From positions 29,028-93,027 of the forward strand of contig CALJUX010000011.1 in assembly GCA_937978655.1 (NCBI GenBank): a DNA stretch of 64,000 nucleotides, written 5' to 3'. The notes under the pieces were generated by a model. The model saw only the letters and a list, made by a program, of their open reading frames with translations. It was not told the origin of the DNA and did no database searches. Of this stretch, positions 36,201 through 44,885 are shown one piece after another; the first letter of the stretch is position 1; every line of letters begins with the position of its first letter. A program made the position numbers and the translations under genes. This DNA comes from an uncultured Chromatiaceae bacterium. GTDB taxonomy: Bacteria; Pseudomonadota; Gammaproteobacteria; Enterobacterales; Alteromonadaceae.

Positions 36201-36405
36201 AATTGAAACGACAGCAGGCTTCATCCTAATTGATTATAAATCGACCTCGGTCGCCGCTATGCAGCACGCCAAGTTGGCGCAAGAGCATGGTGGGCAGTTA
36301 GCCACCTACGCCAACATTCTCAGTAAAGTGACCGGTAAGCCGGTGATTGAAAGCTGGTTGATGTTGCCGATGACAGGGGTTGCATTGCGTATAGGCGGAA
36401 TCTAA
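33229..36405 (+). CDS. AddA-like UvrD/Rep helicase with C-terminal nuclease
   Basis: A 1058-aa superfamily 1A helicase. Walker A AGAGSGKTYT is near residues 7-16, the Walker B DEFQDTSP at 337-344, an IKQAIYGFRGSDPSL motif near 366, and motif VI LYVSMTRARD near 785. The C-terminal PD-(D/E)XK nuclease shows GRADLVIE (D989), LIDYKS (D1002, K1004) and QLATYA. This is the architecture of AddA/RecB. With the AddB-like gene 3 bases upstream it should form a heterodimer that unwinds and degrades DNA ends. Its place in a defence cassette suggests attack on phage DNA rather than, or besides, housekeeping recombination. Confidence 0.88.
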   Translation: MNIEFISAGAGSGKTYTLMDKLYQELMAGTTPNGILATTFTNKAAAELRERVRQHLLEKQNHALANQMSLAQIGTVNSICGQLLKRFAFEAGMPIEQKVLDEKVADQLMREAIDAVDESGGMPEFLQIAARLGLADAPFGSDNIPWREALKHLINQARSNAVDADMLRQEGARNAEDLLTNFPSSTISDLSTQLQHKIEIILPEIRLAAQQTGKQNTAKYIQELETVLLGLQSNRLSWGSWPKLAKSAPEASLKDSIQDVADVACRFMNHAQLHQDIKQYLTRIFAMAADAMDVYRQLKEEMGGVDFTDQECRLLEILDHPVVADALREELALLMVDEFQDTSPIQLALFLKLASYAKKVIWVGDIKQAIYGFRGSDPSLMMAVIDALPALGGTKSILPKSYRSRPALVHCVNDLFGNAFSGLGLSKTDVELMPTLAESEGPALIDWVLEGSNKETIQSALATAVSKFMAEGRNIVDRETKTLRPVRYSDIAILTRSNASVPAVAAALSLQGIRSATEQSGLLLQPECVLATACLRRVLDPADTIATAEIVSLANCQEPEQWLSHRLNWLAQEGNSPSQWIENSVNTAADLPIFNVLKAIRSETLLLSPREALENIILRCQLSQAVLQWQQDVEKAQQRLANLNQLLELATKYEGDCQTANKAATLTGLLMSLHAAADEEIDLQAQTALNAVNVLTHHRAKGLEWPVVILMDLASEVRDRLWGVQTESAGQFDATTPLASRKIRYWPWPFGAQKKVTLADEIAQTPLGKACRQMALNEEQRLLYVSMTRARDVLILARPSKALNGEWMQTIGLADILPVDDTAKSITLKNQYVVPFERAIITCNVPVSLSNIPEKLYWFAPVQTQTDRQRISQSPSTSPSTNAVVLESEQFGVRLATGKDAERGRFGDVIHACFAAHLADRANPLFLDELSAILVRTHQSHMISAPDLYPQMESARQWILRRWPDGQARIELPMAYAAENGVMVAGRADLVIETTAGFILIDYKSTSVAAMQHAKLAQEHGGQLATYANILSKVTGKPVIESWLMLPMTGVALRIGGI

Positions 36406-36913
36406 AACGGGTTTAATGCACTGACATTTACCGATTATATTAGGCGAAAATAATGACGCCCGATTAACGATAGTGCTTGTGAACGCTTGGTTGTTAAACT
36501 TGGCGCCTTGTATCTTCGGAACGCAAGGAGCCAGTACAAAAAATCACCCACCGACGAGAGAAACTGCGTATGCAGCAGCGCCCACAAGTTATAACTCAAG
36601 CAATCGCTGGCGACCGGTATGCCATTTCCTTCACATTACTATGAGCTATCAGGCGAATAACGAAGTCGATGCTCAATTTCAAAACCTTTCACTCGGCTGC
36701 GAGTGTCCGTGACGGTAGGTGTTAGCACACATGATTTGTAAAATACTGATTTTTTTAGATACACAACTTCAGTTGCTGTTTGCCGACCAGTTTTATGTCT
36801 TCACAGGAAGTCGCCTCAAGTTTAAGCATGTCAGCAGAACTCTCCAGGCCAAGTATACCCTCAAGAATTTAAAGCGAATGAATCCATATTTTTATTAGGC
36901 AAAGGAACCTCAT
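36406..36913. other. 508-base gap inside the nuclease cassette
   Basis: No convincing gene; a 79-codon frame here looks random. It holds two hairpins: GGCGCCTTG/CAAGGAGCC with one mismatch (36502-36532) and a perfect CACTCG/CGAGTG with a GCTG loop (36690-36705). The last 100 bases probably hold the promoter for the 36914 operon. The hairpins have no T-run, so they are not clear terminators; an RNA gene is possible. Confidence 0.5.
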
Positions 36914-38233
36914 ATGGAAGGAATGTTCTGGGGGCTGCTAGGGCCCGACACGGTTGCTCGAGCACGGCGTGCGCGCACATTGGGTTTAGGTTCTGCAGTG
37001 CGCTTTTTTAATGAGCAAGCTGTTCCAGGTATTGGCGGTGTTTGGTACGCAAAGCAATTGTGGAATGCCGTGTTGGGTGTAGCTTTGGCCAGTAAACTAA
37101 AAGCGGACGGGCAAAGCATAACAAATATTAAATGTGCCAATGCGATTGAAGCTTTAGCTTGTTGGCTGGCACTTGATGGTAGTAAGTGGCAAACCGACTT
37201 GCGCCTGCGTGGCACTACCAAGCTTCGGGGGGCAAGCGATTTGTCCTTTAAGGCCGTATCAAAGCCTGGCTTTTATGTTACTCAGCCTATGCGTATGGCA
37301 ACGGTGCAGGCATTACCGGCGTTGGGCTTGGTACAAAATGATGCTACACGTTTTAACCAGTACGAACTTAGTGAACATTGCTTACGCAGGTTTGATTTGG
37401 GCAATATTTCCAACGGAGGGCATGGCCGCGAAGTTTTCGAATATATTTACCATTGGAGCCAAGGTAAGCGCGTGGCGCATTCCGGGCGTCATAAAGCGTT
37501 TTTCTATAGGGCTCTATCACCGCTTGAACCTATGGACGAACCGTTACGGCGTTTATTTACCGATGTATTGCTATGCGGTGGTGAAATTGAACCGCATGTC
37601 AACAAGCAACGTCGGCGCAATGCAATACAATGGGTTGAAAGGCTGCGTCAACAATCAGAGCAAATGCCCACTTGGGATAATCGCCCAAGCATGTTGGATG
37701 TAGATCATTGGCAAGACCTAAAAATCGGGGCCGCGTTTTTTGCGCTGCGCGATCAGAGTTTAGAGGTACTCAATGCATTAGAATCGCACCTCGGCTCCTT
37801 GCAAGATAGTCGCTCTTTTGACTTGAACAAATCGACGTTGCCTCAGTCTGTGTTACATGCAGTCGCAAGTCTTCGTCAACTGGCTAATGAATACCTGGCG
37901 TTGGGTCATAGAGAGCCGATAGCCCTCCAATTTAGTCGTGAATGTAATGTTCCGACTGACACAGCAATTGTTAGGAACTTAATCGAGCGTGACGGGCGTG
38001 TGCTGCGCCTAATTGGATCCGTCGTTTTACCTGGCCCTGCATTTGATGGAGGCTCCTACGTTAGCAACACTGAGGTAAATGCTGCGGATGAAGAAGTTGA
38101 ACAACGGCACTTACAATGGCCTTCAGGCATGTCGACGCGCATGAGCAACCTTTTCTATTTAAACGCCGACCTGCATGGAGATCTGGATAACTGGCTCAGT
38201 GCAGCGCCACTCACGAACAGCGAAGAATTATAA
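36914..38233 (+). CDS. Hypothetical 439-aa protein of nuclease/helicase cassette
   Basis: No family recognised. The N-terminus (MEGMFWGLLGPDTVARARRA) is followed by a helical region (WYAKQLWNAVLGVALASKL). No catalytic motif is visible. AAAGGAAC lies upstream of the ATG. Its stop codon shares its last base with the start of the PLD gene at 38233, and the PLD gene in turn overlaps the SNF2 gene. So this protein, the PLD nuclease and the helicase are probably made from one message and form one functional unit. It may be a target-recognition or structural subunit. Confidence 0.75.
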   Translation: MEGMFWGLLGPDTVARARRARTLGLGSAVRFFNEQAVPGIGGVWYAKQLWNAVLGVALASKLKADGQSITNIKCANAIEALACWLALDGSKWQTDLRLRGTTKLRGASDLSFKAVSKPGFYVTQPMRMATVQALPALGLVQNDATRFNQYELSEHCLRRFDLGNISNGGHGREVFEYIYHWSQGKRVAHSGRHKAFFYRALSPLEPMDEPLRRLFTDVLLCGGEIEPHVNKQRRRNAIQWVERLRQQSEQMPTWDNRPSMLDVDHWQDLKIGAAFFALRDQSLEVLNALESHLGSLQDSRSFDLNKSTLPQSVLHAVASLRQLANEYLALGHREPIALQFSRECNVPTDTAIVRNLIERDGRVLRLIGSVVLPGPAFDGGSYVSNTEVNAADEEVEQRHLQWPSGMSTRMSNLFYLNADLHGDLDNWLSAAPLTNSEEL

Positions 38234-40227
38234 TGACCACACTATCTCTGCTTCATCATTTTGAAGCGCCCGATCACTTTTATGGTAGTTTTGGTTGGTT
38301 GTGTGGTTATTCTGCCGATTGCAATTTTCTCGATCAAGCTGCTGAGCGTTTTACACGACAAACCACGGCGCAGCGCGCCCACCAGGGGCAACTGGCGCTT
38401 GCAGTGATGCTCGACCCGGCACACCCGGCTATTGCCTTGACGGATGCTCCAGGGGTTGCGCATCTGCTTTTCAAACCGGAACAAAAAAAGCCTTTTGCAT
38501 TGCTGCATGCAAAAGTGGCAGTGTTGGGCTTTCGCCATGAAAAAAAGCCAGATCTCTGGTTAGTGCGTTTGATCGTATCCACAGGAAATTGGACTGTTCA
38601 AACTGTTACTGAGTCGCTCGATCTGGTCTCGTGTATCGAGTGCAGCAGTGAAGATTTAAACCAGCAGCCGGCTTGGCTTGGACAAAACTGCACAGACATA
38701 AGTGCCGCTTGGCAGATGCTGGAGTGGCTTCGCGGCTACTTCGATACGCGAATTCTCTATGCTAAATCGAGTCATCAAGCAACCTCTTTAACAGCGCAGT
38801 CGATAATGTGGCTTAACGGATGGTTAAGCACTGTGGCTGCAAATAGAGCACCCAATACTACTCCTCGCTATTTTGATAACCGTAAACAGTCTTTGCTGGG
38901 GCAACTGGTGCCGTTGATCAAGCAACATTCCTCAGACGTTAAGCGTAATTATCTCGGTATGGGCTCGGGTTTTTTCGAAGGAGTCAATGGAGAAGGGCAG
39001 TTACCATCGGTACTGCGTAAAATTACTACGACTCTACAAGAAGCTGGTCTATTAACTGCGGGTCCTGTAATTGACGTTTTCGTTAACCCTATTGCATGCC
39101 AAGCCGTTGCTGAGGGATTAAGTGCGATGCACGCAGCGGGCTATAGCATTCGTGCTGCTTCGCAGAATGCTGAGGTGTTTGGCTCGGGAATGTCGCGTTC
39201 ATTGCACGCGAAATTTATTTTCTCCGCCAACTCCCGAGGGGACAGCGCACGCTGCAGTAGTTTCTGGGTTTACTTAGGCTCGGGTAACCTAACTGGACCG
39301 GGCTTTGCCAATCCTATGTCAACATTGGGTGGCAACCTTGAGGCAGGCATGCTGCTTAGCCCTGAGGGTTTGTATTGGCGCGCTGAACGTGATGTAAGCG
39401 CTGCACGGATTCTTACCAATTTGTTGCCAGTGCAGTGGGACACGGACATTTCAGAGTTTGAACAATTGTCGGCGGGAGAGCCAATGCCAGAGCATGGGGC
39501 TGGCCCGATAGCCGCACCGCTGGCGTGGCTAGACTGGCAAGCGGCTGAGGACGGAAGTTCGCTGCGCGCGCCTGAGCCCTTTGATGTACCAGTAATAGTG
39601 CTGGATACAGATGGTGCCGCATGTGCGAGTTTGCAGCCAGGTGTTTGGCGATGGCTTGGTCAACCTCCGCGAGTGGTGACTATTCAGTGGTCAATTGCTG
39701 GACAGGTACAAAGTACTGTATTACCCGTACTGGATGAATCGGGCCGCTTGGCCGCGACCGCTATGCCTGAGCTGGATCTAGATGAGGTCTGGTGGCAACT
39801 GGCCAATTTCCCGCAGTCGGCCATAGATGAGGACAAGACGCTGGATGAACTTGAAGAGAATCTAAGCAGTATGCAGACCGGTGCTGTTGCAGCAGCGGAA
39901 GCTGGCGTCGCCGACTACCCGATCCGCCGGATGATGGCGTTGATTGAGCAGATAGCTGCCAAGCAGGTTGATGTTGACCCACTCGACTGGTTGGCCTGGT
40001 GCACTCGGCTTGAGCAGTCCTTGCTGCAAGTCGCAAAAGATCCGGTCATTAACGTATTCCGGTCTATGCAACTCAATCCATTAAGTCCGTTGACCGAAGA
40101 GGCATTTCTGCCTGTATACGCCGAGCAGGCGTCGAGTCCTGAGGGGGCGATTTATCGAGGCTTGCTTTCTCGAATAGAGACGTCTTGGGATGTAGCAAAC
40201 CTGTCCAAATTTGGAGAGCACCATTGA
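38233..40227 (+). CDS. Phospholipase D superfamily nuclease
   Basis: A 664-aa protein with two HKD-type half-sites. LLHAKVAVLGF (H92, K94), followed by VSTGNWT, is the first. LHAKFIF (H325, K327), followed by YLGSGNLTGPGF, is the second. The pair of HxK...GSGN motifs forms the PLD active site; bacterial defence PLD proteins such as DrmC are predicted nucleases. The C-terminal half is low in motifs. The start overlaps the previous stop by one base, and its end overlaps the SNF2 start by four. Probably the nuclease subunit that works with the SNF2 helicase. Confidence 0.82.
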   Translation: MTTLSLLHHFEAPDHFYGSFGWLCGYSADCNFLDQAAERFTRQTTAQRAHQGQLALAVMLDPAHPAIALTDAPGVAHLLFKPEQKKPFALLHAKVAVLGFRHEKKPDLWLVRLIVSTGNWTVQTVTESLDLVSCIECSSEDLNQQPAWLGQNCTDISAAWQMLEWLRGYFDTRILYAKSSHQATSLTAQSIMWLNGWLSTVAANRAPNTTPRYFDNRKQSLLGQLVPLIKQHSSDVKRNYLGMGSGFFEGVNGEGQLPSVLRKITTTLQEAGLLTAGPVIDVFVNPIACQAVAEGLSAMHAAGYSIRAASQNAEVFGSGMSRSLHAKFIFSANSRGDSARCSSFWVYLGSGNLTGPGFANPMSTLGGNLEAGMLLSPEGLYWRAERDVSAARILTNLLPVQWDTDISEFEQLSAGEPMPEHGAGPIAAPLAWLDWQAAEDGSSLRAPEPFDVPVIVLDTDGAACASLQPGVWRWLGQPPRVVTIQWSIAGQVQSTVLPVLDESGRLAATAMPELDLDEVWWQLANFPQSAIDEDKTLDELEENLSSMQTGAVAAAEAGVADYPIRRMMALIEQIAAKQVDVDPLDWLAWCTRLEQSLLQVAKDPVINVFRSMQLNPLSPLTEEAFLPVYAEQASSPEGAIYRGLLSRIETSWDVANLSKFGEHH

Positions 40228-42884
40228 ATCAGCAATTTCAAGGTTGGGCGGTAGTTGCAGAAAAAATGTTTGAGATCGTGGAGCAACAGAACCCAAGTAC
40301 AAACGCCAGTCCTTGGCTTAATCAGGGACAGTGCGCCAGTGTCCGAGCGCTGGCCAAAAGGTTACCTAACAACGGTGTGATAGTGGCGGATGAGGTCGGC
40401 ATGGGTAAAACCCGCATTGCCGTTGCCGCTATTCGCGCTGTGGTTGCCGCCGGTGGTCGTGTAGCAGTGATAGTGCCGCCGGTGTTGGGTTACCAATGGC
40501 AGGAAGAGTTAACCCGTGGTGAAGTTAAAGCTGCACCGCTACTGCGCAGCTTTTGGCAATACATCTCAGTCTGGGATGCTGAACAGGTTTTCGAGCAGAA
40601 ACCATGGTTTGCTCAGTCGGTAGTTATGGTATCCCATAGCTTTTCTAACTGGCGGTTGGGGCAAGATTCAGCCCCGTGGCGTTGGGCATTACTTCCTGAA
40701 GTGTATGCACGTTGGCGCAAAAAAATACAGAAGCGTTTGCCTCGGGGTTATTTTCAGAATGGGGTCCTTTCGTCCCGAACGGTCGAAAATGCGGCTACCA
40801 GTATCTGTAACGCCATACCTGAAGATTCCCAGCATCCGCTGTATCAGCAAATGGACGCGCTAATAAGCCGTACACCATGGCCAGGCGCTTTGGATGCAAG
40901 TGAATACAAGCGCTATGAACTTCTACGCCCCTGTCTTGAAGAAGTCGTAGGTCTGGGTTTGGGACACTTTGATCTACTAGTGATCGACGAGGCGCACAAA
41001 AGCCGTAGTGATGACAGCGGCCTTGCCGGTTTACTTGGCCGCTTGATCCAGACATCGCCTGCTGCCCGACGCTTTGCCATGACTGCGACTCCAGTTGAGT
41101 TAGATGTTAGCCAGTGGCAACAGATTTTACGTCGGATCGGGCTCAAATCTGAGCAATTACAGGAAGTCGAAAGTGCTATAACTGGCTATGCCAATGCCGT
41201 AAAGCAAGTACGCGCCAGTCCGACCGATGCCTCGATCAGAGCAGCCTACGCCATAGCGGCGGCAAGCTTTCAGGCCGCGTTGTCACCTTTTGTTTTGCGG
41301 CGAGACAAGCGAGAAGATCAAGCAGTACAGAGGTTTGTAAAGGCGACACAACTCACTCATGACGCCTATCGGCGAGAGCACGATATTGCCATTGATGTTT
41401 CAACGCTTGCACCCGTCTGGCTGCGTGCAATATGTGCGGCCGAAGCCCTGTCAGTGGTGACGGTTGGCATGCGTGATAGCCAGAATGAACAGCTCAAACG
41501 TCTACGTTTAACCATAGGTAGTGGCCATGGCCTTGCAGCCGTAATCGATAGCTCCAGCTATGTTGCTGAACATGACAGCGAGGCCGATGAGTTGGCGCAA
41601 AATCAACCAATAGAGGCAAGTAAAGTCTCGCTGAACAATGCAGAACTTAAACGCCTGCAGCGCGCACAATGGTGGAGCAGAGTTATGCAGCGACCCCTCA
41701 TCGGTAAAAATGGCGATGAGGTGTTGTTTAACCATCCTTCGATCTTAGCAACGGTGGCTGTCATTGAAGAAGTCAGTGAACGAGGTGAAAAGGCTCTGGT
41801 TTTTGGGCGCTTCACGCGACCATTAAACTGTTTGGTGCAACTGCTGAATGCCCGTGCGATGTTGCGCTCACTTGCTGGAGGTCAGTCCTGGCCTCAGGCC
41901 AAGGTGCATGGTGAGGTTGATGGTGCCGCCGATGAGAGCGATTGGCCTGCGGTGCGTGTGGCCCACCAGCAACTGCAGTCAAATTTATGCCTAAACGACC
42001 TCGATGCGACTTTAGCTGAGCAATACCGTGAGCTGCAAAAGCGTCGACAAACCCAGCGTAATGCTCTGCCAGAGTTACTTGATGAAGGCTTTCGCCAAGG
42101 GCAGTTCGAGCCTCGTGTGCACAGTCTCTATGATGCATTTTGTAAAGCAAGTGAAAGCGAAGAGAACGATCACGCGCTGGCGCTTATTAGCCGTGCGCTA
42201 ACAGAGCAATTGGGTGAGTCTGCCCAGCTTTTAAGCCCAGAACGTTGTGCCAAGGCCTTTGCTGATTTGATGCAGGCATTGTGTGAACGCAATGAAGGCG
42301 ATGAGGACGGCGATGGCGAACTCAACGAGCAGGAAGCTGTGCGTTTGTTGCCACATTTACTGCAGCGCCTAAAGGATGAGTACGGCAGTAGCCAAGGCAC
42401 GTTTGCCCGCTTGATGTATGGAGGCACTAGCCAACACAGTCGACGCATGATGCAGTTAGCATTTAATCGTCCGCATAGTTCAATCAAGGTGTTGGTTGCG
42501 CAATCAATGGTTGGCCGCGAGGGGTTGAACCTACATGAGGCATGCAAAACCGTGATACTGCTCCATCCTGAGTGGAATCCTGGTGTGGTTGAGCAACAAA
42601 TTGGTCGCGTTGATCGGGTAGGCAGCCTTTGGCAGAAGGAGCTAGCCCGAGTGATAGAGAGCGATGGTCAGCTTGACGATATTCCTCGGATCGACGTGCG
42701 ACCAGTTATATTTCAAGGCACTTACGACGAGTATAACTGGCAGGTATTACGAAGCCGTTGGGCTGATTTACGTGCGCAACTACACGGTATCGTTGTCACC
42801 CAAGGCAACACGGATGATCCGCAAATGCAGGCTTATCTAAATGAAATAACCCAAGCTGCTCCAAGTTTCTCGCCGATAGATTAA
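40224..42884 (+). CDS. SNF2/superfamily 2 helicase-like ATPase
   Basis: About 886 aa from a TTG start at 40224 that overlaps the PLD stop (TTGA) and has GGAGAG upstream; the first in-frame ATG is 40267-region and would shorten it by about 14 residues. Walker A DEVGMGKT (D56, K62), DEAH box LVIDEAH (255-258), MTATPVEL motif III, and the C-terminal helicase lobe with VGREGLNLHEAC and QQIGRVDRVGS. This is a Swi2/Snf2-type translocase that moves on double-stranded DNA without strand separation. With PLD it recalls, but does not match, DISARM (DrmD plus DrmC). Confidence 0.85.
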   Translation: MNQQFQGWAVVAEKMFEIVEQQNPSTNASPWLNQGQCASVRALAKRLPNNGVIVADEVGMGKTRIAVAAIRAVVAAGGRVAVIVPPVLGYQWQEELTRGEVKAAPLLRSFWQYISVWDAEQVFEQKPWFAQSVVMVSHSFSNWRLGQDSAPWRWALLPEVYARWRKKIQKRLPRGYFQNGVLSSRTVENAATSICNAIPEDSQHPLYQQMDALISRTPWPGALDASEYKRYELLRPCLEEVVGLGLGHFDLLVIDEAHKSRSDDSGLAGLLGRLIQTSPAARRFAMTATPVELDVSQWQQILRRIGLKSEQLQEVESAITGYANAVKQVRASPTDASIRAAYAIAAASFQAALSPFVLRRDKREDQAVQRFVKATQLTHDAYRREHDIAIDVSTLAPVWLRAICAAEALSVVTVGMRDSQNEQLKRLRLTIGSGHGLAAVIDSSSYVAEHDSEADELAQNQPIEASKVSLNNAELKRLQRAQWWSRVMQRPLIGKNGDEVLFNHPSILATVAVIEEVSERGEKALVFGRFTRPLNCLVQLLNARAMLRSLAGGQSWPQAKVHGEVDGAADESDWPAVRVAHQQLQSNLCLNDLDATLAEQYRELQKRRQTQRNALPELLDEGFRQGQFEPRVHSLYDAFCKASESEENDHALALISRALTEQLGESAQLLSPERCAKAFADLMQALCERNEGDEDGDGELNEQEAVRLLPHLLQRLKDEYGSSQGTFARLMYGGTSQHSRRMMQLAFNRPHSSIKVLVAQSMVGREGLNLHEACKTVILLHPEWNPGVVEQQIGRVDRVGSLWQKELARVIESDGQLDDIPRIDVRPVIFQGTYDEYNWQVLRSRWADLRAQLHGIVVTQGNTDDPQMQAYLNEITQAAPSFSPID

Positions 42885-42975
42885 CCGGTGACAGATATTT
42901 TCTTTACTAACGGATTTACTGTAGCTTGAAGTCTAACTGGTGTTCAATTATGTCACTTTTTATGTAGGAAATTTT

Positions 42976-43557
42976 ATGCTTAAAGATATCGCCGAAATAA
43001 AAGTTTTAGAGCGCTCATTCTGTTTAGATAAATCGAATCATGAAGACCGTTACAACAAGTCATATTTTCATTTTGTTGATTATTTTTCAAAAAAAGAAAG
43101 CCTGAATGAACAGGATTTAATAATCGGCGCAAATTTCACCTACGGTTGGATGCCAACGATTTTGAACTTCAAAACTGAAAACTTCGCTGCTGCATTGACA
43201 GCACTTAACGATGCAAAAAAAACAAAAAGAATTACTGGCGAACAAGTGTTAATTCTAAAAATGCTAATAAATAACTCCCTCGTTGGTGTATCTAAACTCC
43301 TTCATTTTGTAAATCCAAATGTCTATGCAATCTGGGATAGCAGAGTGTGTAAATTCTTAACAGGTAAAAGTCACAAACAAAAAGTTGAAAACATCGAGTT
43401 ATACTGGTCATATCTGGACCTCTGTATGCGAGTTTCGTCTCATCCGGAGTTTGATGAAGTACATAGAAAATTTGAGCAAAAAATAGGGTACGGGATATCT
43501 CCCTTACGTACCGTTGAGCAGATTATGTTCATTTCGAGTAACGAACCTTTGGTTTAG
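42976..43557 (+). CDS. Hypothetical 193-aa protein
   Basis: I start it at the ATG at 42976 (MLKDIAEIKVLERSF) because AGGAAA lies just upstream; 42940 is in frame too. No family recognised with confidence. The stretch ILKMLINNSLVGVSKLLHFV followed by NPNVYAIWDSRVCKFLTG resembles, weakly, a helix-hairpin-helix fold. AT-rich compared with the cassette to its left. It stands alone, 91 bases after the SNF2 gene, and could be a late passenger. Confidence 0.65.
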   Translation: MLKDIAEIKVLERSFCLDKSNHEDRYNKSYFHFVDYFSKKESLNEQDLIIGANFTYGWMPTILNFKTENFAAALTALNDAKKTKRITGEQVLILKMLINNSLVGVSKLLHFVNPNVYAIWDSRVCKFLTGKSHKQKVENIELYWSYLDLCMRVSSHPEFDEVHRKFEQKIGYGISPLRTVEQIMFISSNEPLV

Positions 43558-43760
43558 TAGATTCATTAATTTTTTGAAGTTACAAGGGATATATTCAATG
43601 TGTTTATCTGTCGCTTGGTCTTCCAAAAATTTAGCACATGCTCTCTGAATTTCTTCAAACCTTAATCACTTAAACTGGTCTTAAAAGTCGTACCTAGATT
43701 TGAGGAGGAGATGGTCAGATTTATCATTGAGTTGACCATTAGGGCAAAAAAATTAATTCA

Positions 43761-43794
43761 GTATTAGGCGTTTTTCCATGCCTAATACCTTTTT
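43761..43794. terminator. Bidirectional terminator
   Basis: Perfect 9-bp stem GTATTAGGC/GCCTAATAC with a 10-base loop, then CTTTTT on the plus strand. On the minus strand a T-rich tract (the A7 at 43746-43752) follows some bases later. It separates the convergent genes ending at 43557 and 43809. Confidence 0.75.
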
Positions 43795-43808
43795 ACCTAA
43801 AGAGTCTA

Positions 43809-44213
43809 CTAAAAATCATCCACAATTTTTTCCCAGAAACTAGGTTCGTCATGATGCTGGTTTTTCATCGCATGCTCCAAAGGTAAATAGCAAAAAATGA
43901 CACCCTTGATTTTACAGCTGCCATCTGGATTCTCTAAATAATTTCTTAATTTCACAAATTCGGCATCATTTTCATCATAAGGGATATCAATATAAATTTG
44001 TCCTTTATACGAGGAAAACACATGTTCGTTTGCCACTTCACCACATGGCAAATGATGTATATGGTTTTGTTCAAGCCAGGCAATAATGTCTTTGCGGGTC
44101 TGCCACGAACTCCAATCTGGACGGGGAAATACTCGTTTATCGAACGTGAGGTAAAGTACATCCCGTTGCTTTTCACGACAAATTTTATCAATATATTGAA
44201 TATGTTGAGGCAT
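43809..44213 (-). CDS. Hypothetical 134-aa protein
   Basis: No family recognised with confidence. Mixed alpha/beta composition with MPQHIQYIDKICREKQRDV at the start and GQIYIDIPYDENDAEFVKL in the middle. The ATG has GGAAACGA upstream. It is convergent with the 42976 gene, with a bidirectional terminator between. Short soluble protein, no signal peptide or membrane segment. Function unknown. Confidence 0.6.
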   Translation of the reverse strand: MPQHIQYIDKICREKQRDVLYLTFDKRVFPRPDWSSWQTRKDIIAWLEQNHIHHLPCGEVANEHVFSSYKGQIYIDIPYDENDAEFVKLRNYLENPDGSCKIKGVIFCYLPLEHAMKNQHHDEPSFWEKIVDDF

Positions 44214-44542
44214 TGATGAGTCGTTTCCTTTCTATCTGATATCTATTAACCTATTGGTTGAAAATGCTTATGTCAAAACTGAAGTGCATAATCAGTGAAC
44301 AAGGTACTTAGAACGAGAACCTTATTCAACGTACCGTGAGAAGTTGGTGAACTGCCTGCCCCAGTTCGACTGATTCAGACACCAGCCTTGCTAAATATCA
44401 ATCCAAAGTGACTGCGGCGGTGCACTGTATTCGTAACAAGTTGCACCAGCAGTTTGCGGGTTCAAAGCCAACTAGAGTTTACAACGCGGGTTATTTTATC
44501 TGCTGGCTGGCTTGCGTTGTGCTGAGTCATTTCAAACATATG
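44214..44542. other. Intergenic region without a supported gene
   Basis: 329 bases between two minus-strand genes. A short plus-strand frame here overlaps the XRE gene in antisense and is not supported. I see no repeat or strong hairpin. Confidence 0.5.
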
Positions 44543-44770
44543 CTAAATCTGAGTTTGATCAGAATCAGCGTCCTCAGCAATTTCCAGAAACTCCCCGATA
44601 TCACATTTCAAATACCGGCATAACGTTTCCAGCGTTTCGTAGTCGATCCGTGTCGTAGTTTCATGATACAGCCGCGTCAACGTGCTGCGGTTAATACCGG
44701 TGTCGCGCATCACCTCAGCGAGCTTCAGTTTACGAGCACCTAAGAGTGCTGATAAGTTGCATTTTATCAC
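44543..44770 (-). CDS. Small XRE-family regulator of recombinase module
   Basis: A 75-aa Cro/C1-type helix-turn-helix protein. LAEVMRDTGINRSTLTRLYH (about residues 17-36) carries the DNA-binding helices, and LETLCRYLKCDIGEFLEIAE closes the domain. The start codon is GTG at 44770, with GGATC upstream. It is divergent from the small genes and recombinases at 44886-52317. The shared 115-base region holds a palindrome and a promoter, so this is the likely repressor of the module. Confidence 0.78.
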   Translation of the reverse strand: MIKCNLSALLGARKLKLAEVMRDTGINRSTLTRLYHETTTRIDYETLETLCRYLKCDIGEFLEIAEDADSDQTQI

Positions 44771-44811
44771 TTTAAAGGATCCAAATAATTCGCTATAGAC
44801 TCATTCTGTGC

Positions 44812-44841
44812 TTGACAAGTGTCTTTAGGTTAAACTAATGT
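44812..44841 (+). promoter_or_regulatory. Likely promoter of the small-gene/recombinase module
   Basis: TTGACA at 44812-44817, an exact -35 consensus, and TAATGT at 44836-44841 after 18 bases as -10. It points toward the 44886 leader gene. The -10 is only a partial match. Confidence 0.55.
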
Positions 44842-44842
44842 A

Positions 44843-44852
44843 TCTCTAGAGA
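44843..44852. promoter_or_regulatory. Palindrome, possible XRE operator
   Basis: TCTCTAGAGA, a perfect 10-bp palindrome directly after the promoter's -10 box and divergent from the XRE gene. A related imperfect pair, CTCT...AGAG, follows at 44862-44874. Binding here would block transcription. Confidence 0.45.
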
Positions 44853-44885
44853 AGCAAAATACTCTCTTTCAGAGGAGCTCGTAGT

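Noticed and set aside
30577..36405. Housekeeping addAB/recBCD
   Set aside because: Both motifs and order fit, but the pair lies deep inside a defence cassette with diverged sequence, so a plain housekeeping label would mislead.
36473..36712. 79-codon frame in the cassette gap
   Set aside because: No ribosome site and random-looking composition; it crosses a hairpin.
38233..42884. DISARM
   Set aside because: PLD and SNF2 genes are present, but no DrmA, DrmB or DISARM methylase is found nearby.
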